From Actinernus sp. WN-2022 (Eukaryota; Cnidaria; Anthozoa; Actiniaria; Actinernidae), in NCBI GenBank assembly GCA_030867875.1, contig JAOWCC010001589.1, positions 79,569,537 through 79,633,536 of the forward strand: a stretch of 64,000 nucleotides of DNA, written 5' to 3'. Numbering within the stretch: the first letter of the stretch is position 1; every line of letters begins with the position of its first letter. This document shows, one piece after another, positions 12,801-27,800 of this stretch. The translations under genes were made by a program, and so were the position numbers. The notes beneath the pieces are model-generated. The model did not search any database. It saw only the letters and a program-made list of their open reading frames with translations, and was not told where the DNA came from.

Positions 12801-15800
12801 TTATAAACAAACGAGAAATATTTTGTCCTCCTAGAAAAACACAACATCTTGCCATTTCTATAGGAAAAAGCCTTTGGTTTCAGCAGCAGATCAATACGCT
12901 AAATTGCCATTCGATATGTGGATTTGCCGGATCCTGGCCCCTTCAGGTCGTCGTGTAGCCTGAATTTCAGCCGTCTCCTCTGGTTCGTTCCTCCCGAGAG
13001 AGAGTCAGACACTCGTGTCGTATATAAAATCACTGGCCATCTGGGTAAAAACGCGGTCCTTCGGCTCCGACAAGAGCGCCAATTGAAATATCCTGAGCCT
13101 GTTGGAAGGCTTTCGCACGAGTGAAGTTAATTAAAACATTAAACTGCTTACATTTAAGAGATGGGACTCCAAATTAGAGAGAAATTTCCTCGCGGGTCGA
13201 CCATCTTGATTTACTGTATTAAATTATGTAAATAAATTAACCTGGAGAGTGTTACGTGACCAGCACAGTGCAATCTGATTGGTGGTGAACTTGAAATTTA
13301 ATACATGGGTCAAAAGTCGCATTTTGCTGCACGGAACAAAATAAATAAATAACCGCTTGCATTTTAAGACTCGGTGCTGCCACAGGCAGCCCGAGTAAAA
13401 ATGGTTTCTTTTTTGCACCTCAAACAAAGTTCCTTATACAAATTTCAAATTCAAAGCTGACCTCTAGCTCTTTTTAGTAATTAAATTCGAGTTAGCCTAT
13501 GCCAATTTATTGTAAGTGTTCTTGTATCTGCCGCATGGCCATGAGTGTTCCTGACTAAGATAGCTGCACAGTTTTTTTCAGGTCCAGCTCAACTCACATT
13601 TATTATAAACCATACCTAGTACTACACATTATACCTTGACATTTAGAGTGAAATAAGATGTATTGTATTGATTTACAATTAGTTTAAAACGCGAAAACTA
13701 TATTCATGCTTTGAATCCCGTCCAGGTCTTAAAGTCCGTCTTGTTGGGAGACACTCAAACTCAACTGGCCGTGTGGAGGTGTTATTCGGAGGGGTCTGGG
13801 GCTCAGTTTCAAGCGATCTATGGGATATCCGCGATGGTCACGTGGTGTGTAGAATGCTTGGCTTTTCCAAGGCTGTTAGTGTTTATACGAATGGTGATAA
13901 CGGCCGTGGCACCGGCCCCGTTTGGCTGTCCGCACTTGAGTGTGCTGGGACCGAAGATTCACTTGATAAGTGCAAGCATGCGCGTTGGGCGTCAAAACGC
14001 ATTCCTCACCGGCTTGACTCAAGTGTTGAGTGTTATACCCGGAACAACGAGAAAGGTAAGCAGCGAAAGAGGATTCAAACAGCGTCAATGTGTCTTATGT
14101 AGGCGCACGGTAGTTGTGAAGAATATCTGCAGCATAACTCACTCCGCGGATTGGCTAAACCTGCTTACTTTGAACGGGCCAATTAAAACTACATTGAATA
14201 AGAATTTTGATAGGGAGTTTGGAGGGTTTACAACACTGGGGGAGGTGAGTGCGGAAAAGCAAACACCTATCAATGCTCTTTCAATCATTTTTTCATGTTT
14301 TGTTTTCTAGCTGTATCACTTCGTCTAGTTCAAGGTCCTGATGGTCACGCCGGTCAGCTGGAAATCAAATATCGTGACGTTTGGAGCGCGGTGTGCGGAG
14401 ACTCATGGGATTCAGTCGATGCCCAGGTTGCTTGCCGCCAATTAGGGTATCCGTTAGGTGCTCTAGTGGCTATGAAGGGAAGGCCGTTCGGTATAAGATC
14501 GTATAAAGGCCGTAAAATGTGGCTACAACACGTAGAGTGCCGTGGATTTGAAGACTCTCTTGCCAAATGCACCCACAGGGGGTGGGGTAGGGGATATACG
14601 AAGGACCGGCCTTACTGTTATTACTCCACGGGATATGCTAACGTCGTATGCAAGACTAACGACACATCTCTCAATGGTAGGTGATTTCTTGTTTTTACTT
14701 TTAGATTGCCATGTCTATTACAGTGTGATTGACAGGTACTGGTGTTCTTAATTCAGTTCATGGAGGAGACTTCCACACGATGAAAAAAAGAAGCAAACTC
14801 AGAACGTATTAATAAAATATATTTAAGGCGTAATGCGGCAAATGGGCCTTTCGCAGGAAGACAATCACGTGGTTGTACTGAACGAAAAAAAAATGATTTC
14901 ATATATTTAAAGGCACTTGTTCGAGATCGGTAGTGTTATTAGAAAAAAACCTGTTCATAAATGTTATATTTCACCTCCAATCGATTGTCGATCTTTCTAA
15001 AAACAGGTTTTAGAAGTTTAACCAAGCACGTTGCATGTACGTCATAGCGTGTGTTGGGTAGTGCCATGCAACGTGCTTGGTTTAATTTCGGATTTGGCCG
15101 TGCCATTTCCATTTTGCACTACCAGACCTCTTCGGAGAGATCCACATCGCTATAGCGCTTGCTCACATCTCCAGCTCCCACACGTGTTAGCGTGGTGGCT
15201 GGGGTTTAAAGTAGCTTTGAGCTCGCCCTTAGAGTAACCAGATTCTGATGCCTATGATCTTTAGTGAGGCTGACGGTCTTGGGGGCTATGCCATGCTGAT
15301 GAGTCCTAACAAGGACGAAACAGCTATACATGGTTGCCACTCTACGGGTAATAAGATGTGAGCATGCGTATTAGACGCTAGGTACGTCATAGCGTGTGTT
15401 GGGTAGTGCCATGCAACGTGCTTGGTTTAGAAGTTTGTTTGCCAGCAGGTGCATGACTATTTTTAAACAGATACTGAACTAAAATTAGACAAGAAACAGA
15501 GCACTATACTGGCGACGTATCAAAACATAAAGTTTAGGTAACTGTTTCAACACTGTTACTGTGCTACATTTATCTTAAAACAGCGATTGAAGTTCGACTC
15601 AATGGAACACTGAGAGCCAATAAAAAACGTTCTCCCCACGCCGGCCGAGTAGAGATTCGTTATGGGGGAGTTTGGGGTACAGTGTGCAAAGTGGGATGGA
15701 ACAAGAACGATGCAGATGTCATTTGCCGCCAGCTTGGATACTCAGAGTCCTCAGTGGTTCTCCAACAGCCTTTATTTGGACACGGCTTAGGACCGGTGTG

Positions 15801-18800
15801 GCTAAGCGACCTCAGGTGTAGTGGTACAGAAAAATCTATAGAGGAGTGTCCTCATGCGCTGTGGGGCTCTAAAGTGTGCAGTTCGGCTGGTAGTGTTGGG
15901 GTAATATGCAGGACGGATAACAACACAGATAATGCCAAAGGTGACAGTTTACTTCTGAAATAGCATTTCGTAGTCATGTTTCACCAATATACTTATCCTT
16001 GGCTTTGAATATTAATGTTGCAGTAATATCAGATCTATGTTTAATGCTCAAGAATCTAAACGTGTTAGGATGCAATCGGCAGGTTTTGACACCGAACATA
16101 CTAGTAGTTTTTTAATTTTTTTATTTAAACATATATAAGTTCTTAGTGTTTGCCTCAAGGAAGATCACATTACAGTTACAATTACAACTTTTACAGAGAA
16201 TAAGTTAGAGAAAACTGAATTAATAGTCGGTTTAAATGGATGGTAACAATTGATAACAACACATACATACATACGTAAACTTTATTTAATCTCATATTTA
16301 AGAGTAGCTTTGATAAGCTAATGTCTTCGAGAAAAAAGAACTGTATTAATATTCTTAGCTAATGAAAATACATATAATTTTTTGTTATAAGATATCTACA
16401 CTATATGCAATACCATATGTACATTGTACTTATTTGAAAATCACATAATTTGAGATTTTACTCTTAAATTCATTAAATGTGTTGTAGGTTCTGAAGTCAT
16501 TAGGCAGGGAGTTCCACAGTTTTACAGCCAAGTATCTAAATGAGTGTAGTCCATAAGTGGTAGCTTGCGGTTTAAGGAGGGACAAACTATAATTTCCACG
16601 CCAGTTATAGTTGACAGAACGGAGAGTAAACATATCTTTCATATACTACGGATAGTTAGTTAAATATAAGCTTCGTACAGTAGAATCAGCAAACGATGAG
16701 TGGCAATACACAAAGCTGGAACTATGGAAGGCAATATACTTTTAGGTAAATAACGAAATTAATAATGTTAGTAGTTCCCTAATCAAATCAATGTTATGCC
16801 GTTTTCTTAGCAGATGTTAAGGTGCGTCTAGTTGGGGGACTAGTACCTTTTGCCGGTCGAGTGGAAGTTTTCCATGCAGGATTTTGGGGCAGTATTCCAA
16901 CAACCGGAAACTTAGATTTCCGCGAGGGCCTGGTAATATGCCGCCAGCTGGGCTACAAGGGACTGGCGGGAGTGTTTGCAGCAAATCGTTACGGAAAGGG
17001 GTCGGGGATAGTTTGGCTGTCTAACCTTCAGTGTCGTGGAAATGAGTCTTCCATTGCTAAATGTCACCACACTGGCTGGACTTTGAGTACTGATGCTAAT
17101 TCCATTACTGTGAGCCTAGAGTGTAGAAACGATAACAAGTCGCTTGGTAAGTAATTGGCTAATGCTGGAACCCCAAGAAAACATTTGTCATGTTTACTTG
17201 CTTCAAAGATCTTGTGCGCTCGAGTTGCCGGAATTTATATGATTGATGACCTGTAAAAAAACATACCGTGGTGAAGTTAGTAGCCTGTTCAAAACGGTTA
17301 CTGTTCACATCAACCCTATTTTAACACCTACAACGATAAAACTTCGTACCAATGACTGATATACGGACACTTTTTCGTGGCTGTCGACGGTATATACTTC
17401 ATGGTAGTGTTTCGTTTCATATAGTCTCCTTGCATAATACTGTAAAACAGTAGAGAAAATGATTATGCAGGGAGACGATATGGAACGAAACACTACCATG
17501 AAGTATATACTCTGTCGACAGTGGCACTGTCGGTTATAGGGCTCATCTATTCTCGCTTTTATGTACTGTTTAAAACACGAACAGCAGTGTTTTATCAAGT
17601 TTAAAAATTCGAGGGCGAAGCCCGATAATTTTTAGACTTGATAAAACACGTGCTGTGAGTGTTTTAAACGGCTTCAAAAACGCTTTAAGAATGCAATGAA
17701 AGAAAGACGCACATCTCAAGGGAATGGTTACTTAATGAACCATTGAACCTTTGTATTCACAACGCCATGCAAAATATTCGAGTAATCACCGCCTGCAATT
17801 ACGAAGTTCTCAAGGGAATGACATGAAAAAATTACCATACTATGTTGTTTGAAGCGGCGTTTCGCAATGAAGGATTTGGTGTCGTGGTTTACCTCGATAA
17901 AGTTCAAGACTTGGAAAGCGATGTGACTGACATGACGGCAGACTCTAAATTTTTGGCTCCGGCACAAAATATGTAAGTTTAATGCACGTTTTTATTATTT
18001 TACGGCTTTGAGTTTGGTGTAATAATTGGAACTAAACAGTGGCTCGGTAAAGAAGTAATGGTAGTAGGATAACTTCATTTTAAAAATATTATCTGTGTAT
18101 CTCGGTAGTCTGCTGATATTAGTAAATTTAGTGCAAAACTTATTATCTAGGTACCTTATGTTCCGTGTACTTTTTGCTATCTTTGGCTCTTTATCAGTGA
18201 ATTCTTAATTAGGATGAAACTTTATATAAAATTTCATGTTCATTAGTATTCTTTATATAAAACGTTCATCCTAATTAGCAATTCAATGAGAAAGCTGAAA
18301 CATCAATAGAAATTCCATTGTCTCAATCATTAACCCCGTTTTCCTCTGGGACAGAATTCAAATCCCTCCGCGGGCATTTTAGAATGATGAGATTTTATCA
18401 GGTATAAAGGAGCATGCACGTGACTGATTTGCTTCATCTGATTGGACAAAATGCTCATTAATTATTCATGAGTTTTTGAAGATAATAATAATACTCTTTA
18501 TTTGCACCACTATTTAGAATTTTACAAAGCTAAAAGAAATTAACCTCTCAATACTAAACATTCATATATGAAAAGCCGTGTATACACCTGTTTCAAAAAA
18601 GGTTGATCAGAACGAAGAACTAACTACAAGTATTGAACAATGGAGCTCTATTGTCTTTGAATCACTGAACCATAGAGCCCTTTGTTCAATGTTTGTAGTT
18701 TGTTCTTCGTAAACCTTTTTAGAAATAGGTTTATAAATACCAAACTTGCTTCTCGAAACAATTTTTATCTTCCTAAGCCCGCATTACTATGGAATTTTCA

Positions 18801-21800
18801 ACATCAGGTTTGTAGGCGTTAAAGTTTGGAATTGTCTTAATCCTAACGATAAAAATCTAAGGAAAAATGCCCTCAAGAGATAATTAAAACTTGATCTTCT
18901 ACTTAAAGGGAACCCCGACTGTTGAAACAAGTTGCTGTTAAATTGTTGCCAATATGGTCTAAATATATATAATAGAAAGGGGATAAACTGTGGATGTGCA
19001 ACAATATTTAATGCAATACCAACGTTTCGGCTGCTGCCTTCCTCGGGGTTTGCTGTATTGGTTAATTAACAATCTTTATAGGTACGTAAACAATTAGCAT
19101 AATTAGTACCACAAGTGTTTGCTGCATTGGTTAATTAACAATCTTTATAGGTACGTAAACAATTAGCATAATTAATACCACAATTGTTAAGAAAATTAAT
19201 TCGCGGAGGGGCAAGGAAATTGAAACAGAAATAGTAGAAAACTACTAATAAAATGAACAAATAAAGAGGTTTCGACGACCTTACCCCATCCTTTTGTTTA
19301 GACCGAAAGGTTGAATAGATTTCATTTTAGAAATCCAAAAACGTTCTCTTTTCTTCAGGACACATTTTTTTCTAACGATATCCATATCATCTCGCTTAAT
19401 CTGTTCAATTGACATCATATGTATATCTTTTTCAAAGTCATGGTGTGGGAGATTAAGGAAATGTTCAGCCAGTTCACAAGATTGGATGTTATTTCTGATG
19501 TGACTCCTATGATTGTTAAGGCGGATATTGAGGGGTGCTTCGCTTTTCCCAATGTATTGTTTATTACATTAATTTTGATGACGTAAATAACCCAGGATGA
19601 TTGACAATCTAACGAGTGGATCATTTTATAGCATCGTCCATCCGCTTCGCTCTTGAACTCCTTGCTGTCAAGAACATCTGGGCTTCCCACAGGGTTTGCA
19701 GCTAATCGACATTCTTGGTGTAGGAATGTCTCTTTTTATTTTCGCGCTAACTAGGAGGTCTTTAAGATTTTTAGGCGGCGGTATGCAATTAATGGACGGT
19801 CTTTGAAGACCCTCTTCAATCTTGGTTTTGATTGTAGGAGATCCCATCTTTTATTTAATATTCTTCCAACCTGATTCAAGTGGGGATTAAAGGTGGTGAC
19901 AAATGTAACACGATTGGAGACGTCTTTTCTCGCTTTGTCTTCAAGTGCATCTTGTTGGGAAAGGCTAACCACTTTAAACATTTGCTCTCTTATGATGGAT
20001 TGTTTGTAACCAGACGTTTGAAAATAATCGCAAAACTCTTCAAGTCTCTCTTTCAAAGAGTCATCATCGCTGCATATGCGTCTAAGGCGTAGTGCCTGAC
20101 TATAAGGGATACTACGCTTCAGGTGTGGAGGATGCGCTGAGAGCCAGTTCATGTAAGAATGAGTATCCGTAGGTTATTGGTATATGTCTGTTTGAAGTCG
20201 ACCACACGAGCTCAGCTTAACCTTGACGTCCAAAAAATTGATCTCGTCCTTGGAAAACTCGTATTGGAATTTAATTGTTCCATGGACGCCGTTTATATAC
20301 TCAAACAAATCCAGCAGTTTAGGCTCGCTATCGTTCCATATAACGGAAATATCATTAATATAGCCTTTCCAGCACATGATTGATGGCATCCCGTCACTTT
20401 CATAAATGAATTGTCGCTCAAAGTGACCCATAAATATATTCGCATAATTGGGAGCCGCTCTTGTCCCCATCGCCGTCCCTTTAATTTGTAGAAAATGTTC
20501 ATTGTTGAAAGTAAAATTATTCAAGGTTAAGACCGGGGGTTAAGACTTTCTCAAGTAGCATGCTTTTAAGCTTTTAAGCTTGAGGGGACGGGCGATTCTA
20601 TCCAGCCTTACAGAGTGCCTCTTCTGCTGCGTTGATACCTTCTGTATTATCTATGTTGGTATAAAGGCTGGAGACGTCCATAGTGACCAGAATCATGCCT
20701 GGAGGTAACTGTTGTTGTGATATGATACATTTTACGAAGTGAGTCGTGTCTTTAATATACGATGGAAGTGCCTGAGCTAAGGGTTTTAGGAATTGGTCAA
20801 GGTATGCGGAAATTTTCTCGGTGTGGCAACCCACCGACGATACAACTGGTCTCCCGGGTTTTTTGGTCTTGTGAATTTTGGGCAGTAAATAAAGAATAGG
20901 TGTGCGGGAGTTTGAAGCTCTCAATAAGTCAGATGTTTCCTCCTCAATTTTACCCTTTAAGTAGAGGTCATGGATGTAGCCGTTGACAATTTTCTCATTC
21001 TGGAGTGTAGGGTCATTATTGAGTTTGCAATAAAACAAACTATTGTTAAGTTGGCGATAGCCTTCACTTAAATAGTAATCAACGTCCATGACAACAACAG
21101 CACCTCCCTTATCAGCCCTCTTGATAACTATGTCCTTACCTTTTCTAAGGCTGTTTAGAGCTTCTCACTCATTTCTACTGAGGTTACTTCTTATCTGATT
21201 TTTGTTGTTGTGTTTTTTGTTGGCTTGAAATTCATATCGCAAAATGTCTATGTAGGCGTTGATGACTCGTTCTCTCGACTCCCTAACAACTCTCCTATTT
21301 TTAGACTTATTTAATTTCTGAAGTGTTGTTTGTGAATAACTTTCGGAGGTGTCCTCATCATCTGAGACATCAGAAGTGGCTTTCGAAAAATACTCTTTTA
21401 TATATAGGCAAGCCTATGAGCGGAGTTCCCAATAATCAAATACGAAGAGATGCACGCGCATAATACAGGTTTTGAGAACTACCTGTCGTATGTCTCGAGC
21501 GTTAAGCATCGTCAGGCGGTGACAAGATTTAGGATTTCTGCGCACAAATTCCCTGTTGAAACTGGTCGCTACGCAAACATTACTTATGATGCACGCGTTT
21601 GCCCTCTTTGTAACCTTAATGAGTTAGGTGATGAATTGCATTACTTCACCAGTTGTAATAATATAAAATTTGTAAATATTAGAGAACGTTTTTGGGGCAA
21701 TTTGTTAGCTATCAATGATTCATTTAGTTGTTTTAGTCGGCGAGAATTATTTTCGTACTGCTTGTCAATGAAGGATGAGTCTGTAATGAGGTGTACAGCA

Positions 21801-24800
21801 AAATATTGCCACGACATTATGACTATGTTTAATGATTGTACCTAGCTACTTGACTGTGTACTTCCAGTACTTCCTATGTATCTTTGATGGTATTTTTTGG
21901 AATAAAGTATTATTATTATTATTATTATTATTATAATAATAATAATAATACTTTATTCCAAAAAATACCATCAAAGATACATAGGAAGTACTGGAAGTAC
22001 ACAGTCAAGTAGCTAGGTACAATCATTAAACATAGTCATAATGTCGTGGCAATATTTTGCTGTACACCTCATTACAGACTCATCCTTCATTGACAAGCAG
22101 TACGAAAATAATTCTCGCCGACTAAAACAACTAAATGAATCATTGATAGCTAACAAATTGCCCCAAAAACGTTCTCTAAGATTTACAAATTTTATATTAT
22201 TACAACTGGTGAAGTAATGCAATTCATCACCTAACTCATTAAGGTTACAAAGAGGGCAAACGCGTGCATCATAAGTAATGTTTGCGTAGCGACCAGTTTC
22301 AACAGGGAATTTGTGCGCAGAAATCCTAAATCTTGTCACCGCCTGACGATGCTTAACGCTCGAGACATACGACAGGTAGTTCTCAAAACCTGTATTTGGC
22401 TTCACTAGATTAAACGTACGCAACTTACTGCACTCTTGAACCTGGTCCTTCCACCGCTTATTAAAGGAATTATATAATTCAGATTTCAGATATTTAGCCA
22501 GAACTCTAATGTTCTTAGTGGATATAACAAGATCCTCAAGAGATTTAACATTGCACATCTCTAACAGATAATTCGTAAACTTAACGCCCTGAAAATTTGA
22601 TTGTATGCACACACGTGCAGCTCTCCCAACTAATTCATCCCCGTACAACGAATCCTTATATGTAATGGCAATTAATTTACGAAAATAAATAGTGCACGTG
22701 CAGTTGAGTTGTACGCGCATATGTAACGGGAAATGTAATGAGTGCGTGCAGACGTAATTATGATAATTAATTCTGCACGTGCAGATAAGTTGCACGCGCA
22801 TATGTAAGCAATAGGTGACGGCATACAATAGAAAGAACATGACGCGTATGAGTGCACGCGAAGATGTAACGGAAATTAAAGCTGGAAATTGAATGTTTTA
22901 CGCATTACCGCAAAAAATTACACTGATCATTGAGATAACTTAGAAAATCACAGAATTTCATAAACGAAGGATTGAATGTAAAGGACAGGACGGCGTTAAA
23001 AGCCATACAAAATCGAGGTCGAAAACCTCACGTGTTCCGCGCGCTGGTGCACGGTCGGGTGGGCGGTCGGTCGTGCAAAACATGTCGATAAAATTTCACT
23101 CTCATGCTATTCCTATTCATGATTCACGTCAACTTATTGCTTGAATTGCTTGTTTATTTTTAGAATCGCATAGCCAAAGCTGAATCGCACGGTGCATTTG
23201 CGAAATCAGACGCTGATTGATGGAGCTGGAGTGGTGATTCAGAGTGGAATCACCACTGTAGACTACTACTCGTCGAAGCGACTCGGGCGATATCGGTTTT
23301 CTCGTGCAATTTAACCGGTGGAATTACCTCGGCAGGCATGTGATTTTCCTATGGAATTGAATCCAAAAGATAGAAAACTAATGCCCTGGGATTACCGCTC
23401 TCTCTCTCTCTCTGTGCACTAATTTATGGCACGAAGCGCCATCAGCGAGGAATAAAGCGACGAGAAAGGAAATAACCTTGTGAGAGCGGTTGAGAATCTC
23501 ACTTCTATATTCGGATCAGGTACGAGATTTGTACCTTGTTGCAGATTGGTTCTCTATTTCACGTGATTTGTTTAAACCAATCGTGTATAGCGCTGATAGA
23601 TCACGTAAAATAGAGAACCAATCCGCAACAGGGTACAAATCTTGTACCTGATCTGAACATGCATGGAAGTGAGATTCTCAACCGTCGCCACCAGAAGTTA
23701 TTATTTTAGGGACTTCAAGCAACCACGACGGCAACGTCTACGACGACGGCATAAAACAATAGCCTTAATTACAAAATACAATAGCTGCAAGTGAAAATGC
23801 ACGCAGTCGCCTACATTTCCACCGTTCTCTGGAGAAACACAACGTGAAAACCCAAATTGTACGTTTTAAAGAGAACGCGAACGTAAGAAACTAAAGCAAT
23901 CCGTTTTTCGTTTGGCGTGAACGGAACTCTATACTCATCATAGTTTTCGAAAATCTGGTTGTGAAAAACAATTCAAGGCGAACAAGGGAAATAGTAAACA
24001 CCAAATTTCGGGAGAAAACACTTTTCTACGTCCCGTCGTCATTGCCGTCGCCGTCCTGGTTGCTTAAACTCCCTATTCCTTTCTCGCCGGTCGCTTCGCT
24101 CCTCGCTGACGGCGCCTTAACAGAGAGGTAATAAACCTCTGGTACCCAGGGTAAAAAAATTAACGATTCGGGAAGGAACATCTAAAGCAAAATATCTGAA
24201 ATGGCTTCTCGCAGTGATGATATCTGATTGGTCGACGAAAATCAGATGATGAGCCAATAAGAAGCAAGCCTGCAAACGTATTTGCGGCCCGCCAAATCGT
24301 CTTTCGGTGGTTTTACATTTGGCCGCGTATATAAAACGCCAAGTCGTATAATGTCGCCTTTCTCGATCTTTTCTATTTTATAAACAAAGCGACCAAGGCA
24401 ACTGTTACTTCGTTTTAAATACTATACCTACGGTACCGGGTACATGTAATTGATATATAGCCGGTTTTTCGATAATGTACCGCGTATAATCTTATGACAC
24501 TGAGTGGGTTTTATCCGTACCTCTTCCAGGTGTGAGCGTGCGGCTTGCAGGTTCGTCGGCTCCTCACGCGGGACGAGTTGAAGTGTTTGTCAAGGGCAGA
24601 TGGGGAACGGTGTGCGACGATTCGTGGGATATTACTGACGCCAATGTCGTATGCAAGGAGCTCGGTTACCGTCGAGCAGCGGTGGCTCTGTGTTGTAGCT
24701 TCTTTGGTCGCGGTCGCGGGTCTATCTGGTTAAGTAAACTCCGCTGTACAGGTCATGAGAGATCGCTGAGTCAGTGTGGTCATGATGGATGGGGCGTGCA

Positions 24801-27800
24801 CTCGTGCTCAAGATGGCACAGCAATGACGCCTCGGTTGTGTGTTTACCGTTGAACAACTCCACCGCAGGTAACTTATTAACTCGCGGAATTTAATGGTTT
24901 TCATGACTAAACTGTTGGAGTTGGGAAAGTCCTTAATTAAAAAGAAGCTAATCTTGAAATATATTACAGCAAATATCTGAAGCAAAGGAGTTAATTCCCT
25001 AGGATTCTGAATAGGTAGGAGGCCATAACCAAGAACTTTCATCCCGCATATACTAGGCCTAATATCTATCACAAGTTAGGTTATTTTTAGAACTGTTTCG
25101 GTTATTCTTGGCCAGGTTGCAATCATTCTGTGTTGTTGGTATAACAAAAGTAGCTTATGAGGCATCTTTTGTCCGCCATTTGTGCAACCCACCAATTGGC
25201 GGGAAAAATAACTAAGAATAGCCCAACTTGTAAAACGCCGTGACACTTATAGAGGAGATATGGACGCTCCTGGCTATGGGCTCCTGGTATTGGTTTATGA
25301 TTGTTTTACTGTCCAATTACCAATTAAGGATTTTAACTTCCCTTTCAGAAATTAAGATTCATCTCATCAACACCAAAACACAGGCAGCCCATGCTGGTCG
25401 AGTAGAGGTCCGTTATTATGGAGTCTGGGGCAGAATATGTCCCTCTGGCTGGGACAAGAGGGATGCTGATGTTGTATGCCGCCAACTGGGCTACCCGTCT
25501 GCTCTTATCAACATTAGCACAGATATCTTTGGCAGGAGCTCGGGGCCTACCTGGCTTCCAAATATTAACTGTTACGGATCGGAAACCGGGTTGGAGAAGT
25601 GTACAGCCAACAGATGGGGTGGCAAATCTTGTAGTAACTACTGGGAGGACGCGGCCGTTATATGTAAACAGAGAAATAACACACAAGGTGGGGAATAAAT
25701 ATGTATACCTATTTTCATACGTTATAGAGAAAACAATGTTGAAGATTGCAAGCCGTATCTGTGTTCAAAACCTTGGGTTAAACTTTTTTTCGTTGATTTT
25801 AGATGGCGCTGTTCGACTCAGAGGTGCAAACGTTCCCAATGCTGGTCGCGTCGAAATTAGCTTCGCAGGGATTTGGGGCGTAGTCTCCGACATTGGTTGG
25901 AATATCCGCGCAGGTCACGTGGTTTGCAGGCAGCTTGGTTACCCAGCAGCCCAAGCAGTGTACAGAAATTACATTCATGGTTATGCTAAAGGTCCTAGAT
26001 GGATATCAGATTTGCAGTGCAGTGGCAATGAGAGTGTAATTTTGGAGTGCCCTTTACATGGACGTGGAAGGTCTTGGGGAATATTTGCGAGTGTTGAGTG
26101 TTTAAGGTCTGATGCCAACAGAACGGGTTAGTAAAATAAAGCTGCTAAAACTTAAGGTGAAATACGTGAATACTAAAAGTCTACGCGAAGTTGAAATAGG
26201 AATATATTTACTTAAACACACGGTTGTTTAGGATTTTTTTACCAAAGAGTGTAGGTATCTGTAGTGGCCTTTTGTAAAATAATCACTTGCTATAATATAC
26301 CTCTCAGCGCTTAAAGTGCATATGAAGCAAAATATGGTTTGGCATATTTCTAATAGTTAGCAATTTAAAGACATGTTTCCAAAGTTTGAAACGTCTGGAG
26401 AAAAAAATGATGATTTTACAAGTCGTGAAATTCACCCTACTTTGCTCCAAAAATGGTCTTCAAATCGCTCGGCAAAAATGACGTCACATTAGTTGCATCT
26501 CAACCAAAACAAGATGGCGGAAAGAATGAAATCGATTCGAAGATTCATTTCTGAATCGCTCTGATCGCTTGATATATTGTCTCCTTCGCAAACTCGCCTG
26601 TGAGTAGAAATCAGCAAGGCTAAACAAACCTTTGCAACCAACGTGACGTCACCAGATGGAATTTCACAATAAGCTCGATCCCAGTCTCCGGACCATGTTT
26701 TAATGAAAAGTAAGCCGTTTTTACGCACCAAAAATCACAACATTTTTGTTTTGGAGAATTTAAGAAGTTTACAGACATTTGATTTACATATTGAAAAGTG
26801 AAATTACGAAGAAAAAAAGTTCACCTCATATGCACTTTTAAATCATCGTGCGTTTGATGTACTGGAACTTTGCGCCATTATATTGAAATAAATATTTTTT
26901 TTAAATAGGAATATCACTTCTACTCTGATGTAATATTCAACATCCACTTTAGGTCTATATGTACCTGTTCGACTGGTTGGAGCTGGGGTAGATTACGCTG
27001 GCCGAGTGGAGATATTGTACAAAGGGACCTGGGGCACAGTATGTGGTAATGACTGGCCAATTTCAAATGCCAGAGTATTGTGTCGTCAGCTCGGCCTAGG
27101 CCCTCCGCTGACATCCCAGTGTTGCGCTCGATTTGGTCAGGGGACTGGGAAGATATGGATAGACGGTGTCAGATGCATCGGATACGAAGCTTCGTTTTCA
27201 TTGTGTCCTCACAGGGGGTGGGGACGGGCGGGATGTGGCTATCGTTCCGTTGCTTCCGTTGTTTGCACTCCGGGAAATTTAACCACATCAGGTATGACCA
27301 CCGGGTAAATAATATTGATCACAATTAATAATAATTATTAATAATGATTAATCTATGATAACTGAACCAGACAATACATTTTGGCATGCGTTATTATTGA
27401 CTGTTTTTCTTTTATTATTATTAAATGAACTGGAATAATCAGTTATTATTTCTTTTCGAGAAGTTGTAAAATGAACTTATCGGACTGGACTGGACTTCTC
27501 GATAACTCATAATACTTACTGATGCTTTAGAGTACAGTGGTTTTAGGGGCATCATATTCGTCACAATCTTATGACTTTACGTAATACCCTAAAAATACAA
27601 TGTTATCTGTTTTATTAATACCCAACATCGTAACGATACTGAATCCTCACTCGTCTAGACATAGACATATATTTTTAGCTAAATGGAGCTAGGCACGTCC
27701 TCGCAGATATCACACATAGTCTAATGTTCAGTACACACGAGGCATGCCACTAAAATAACAAATATAGTAATCTTATAAAGTAATATCTAAAAAGTCGCAC

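Noticed and set aside
22013..22840. 275-codon minus frame as a host gene
   Set aside because: It is a LINE C-terminus with a zinc knuckle and a 3' microsatellite tail; its N-terminal third is repeat sequence.
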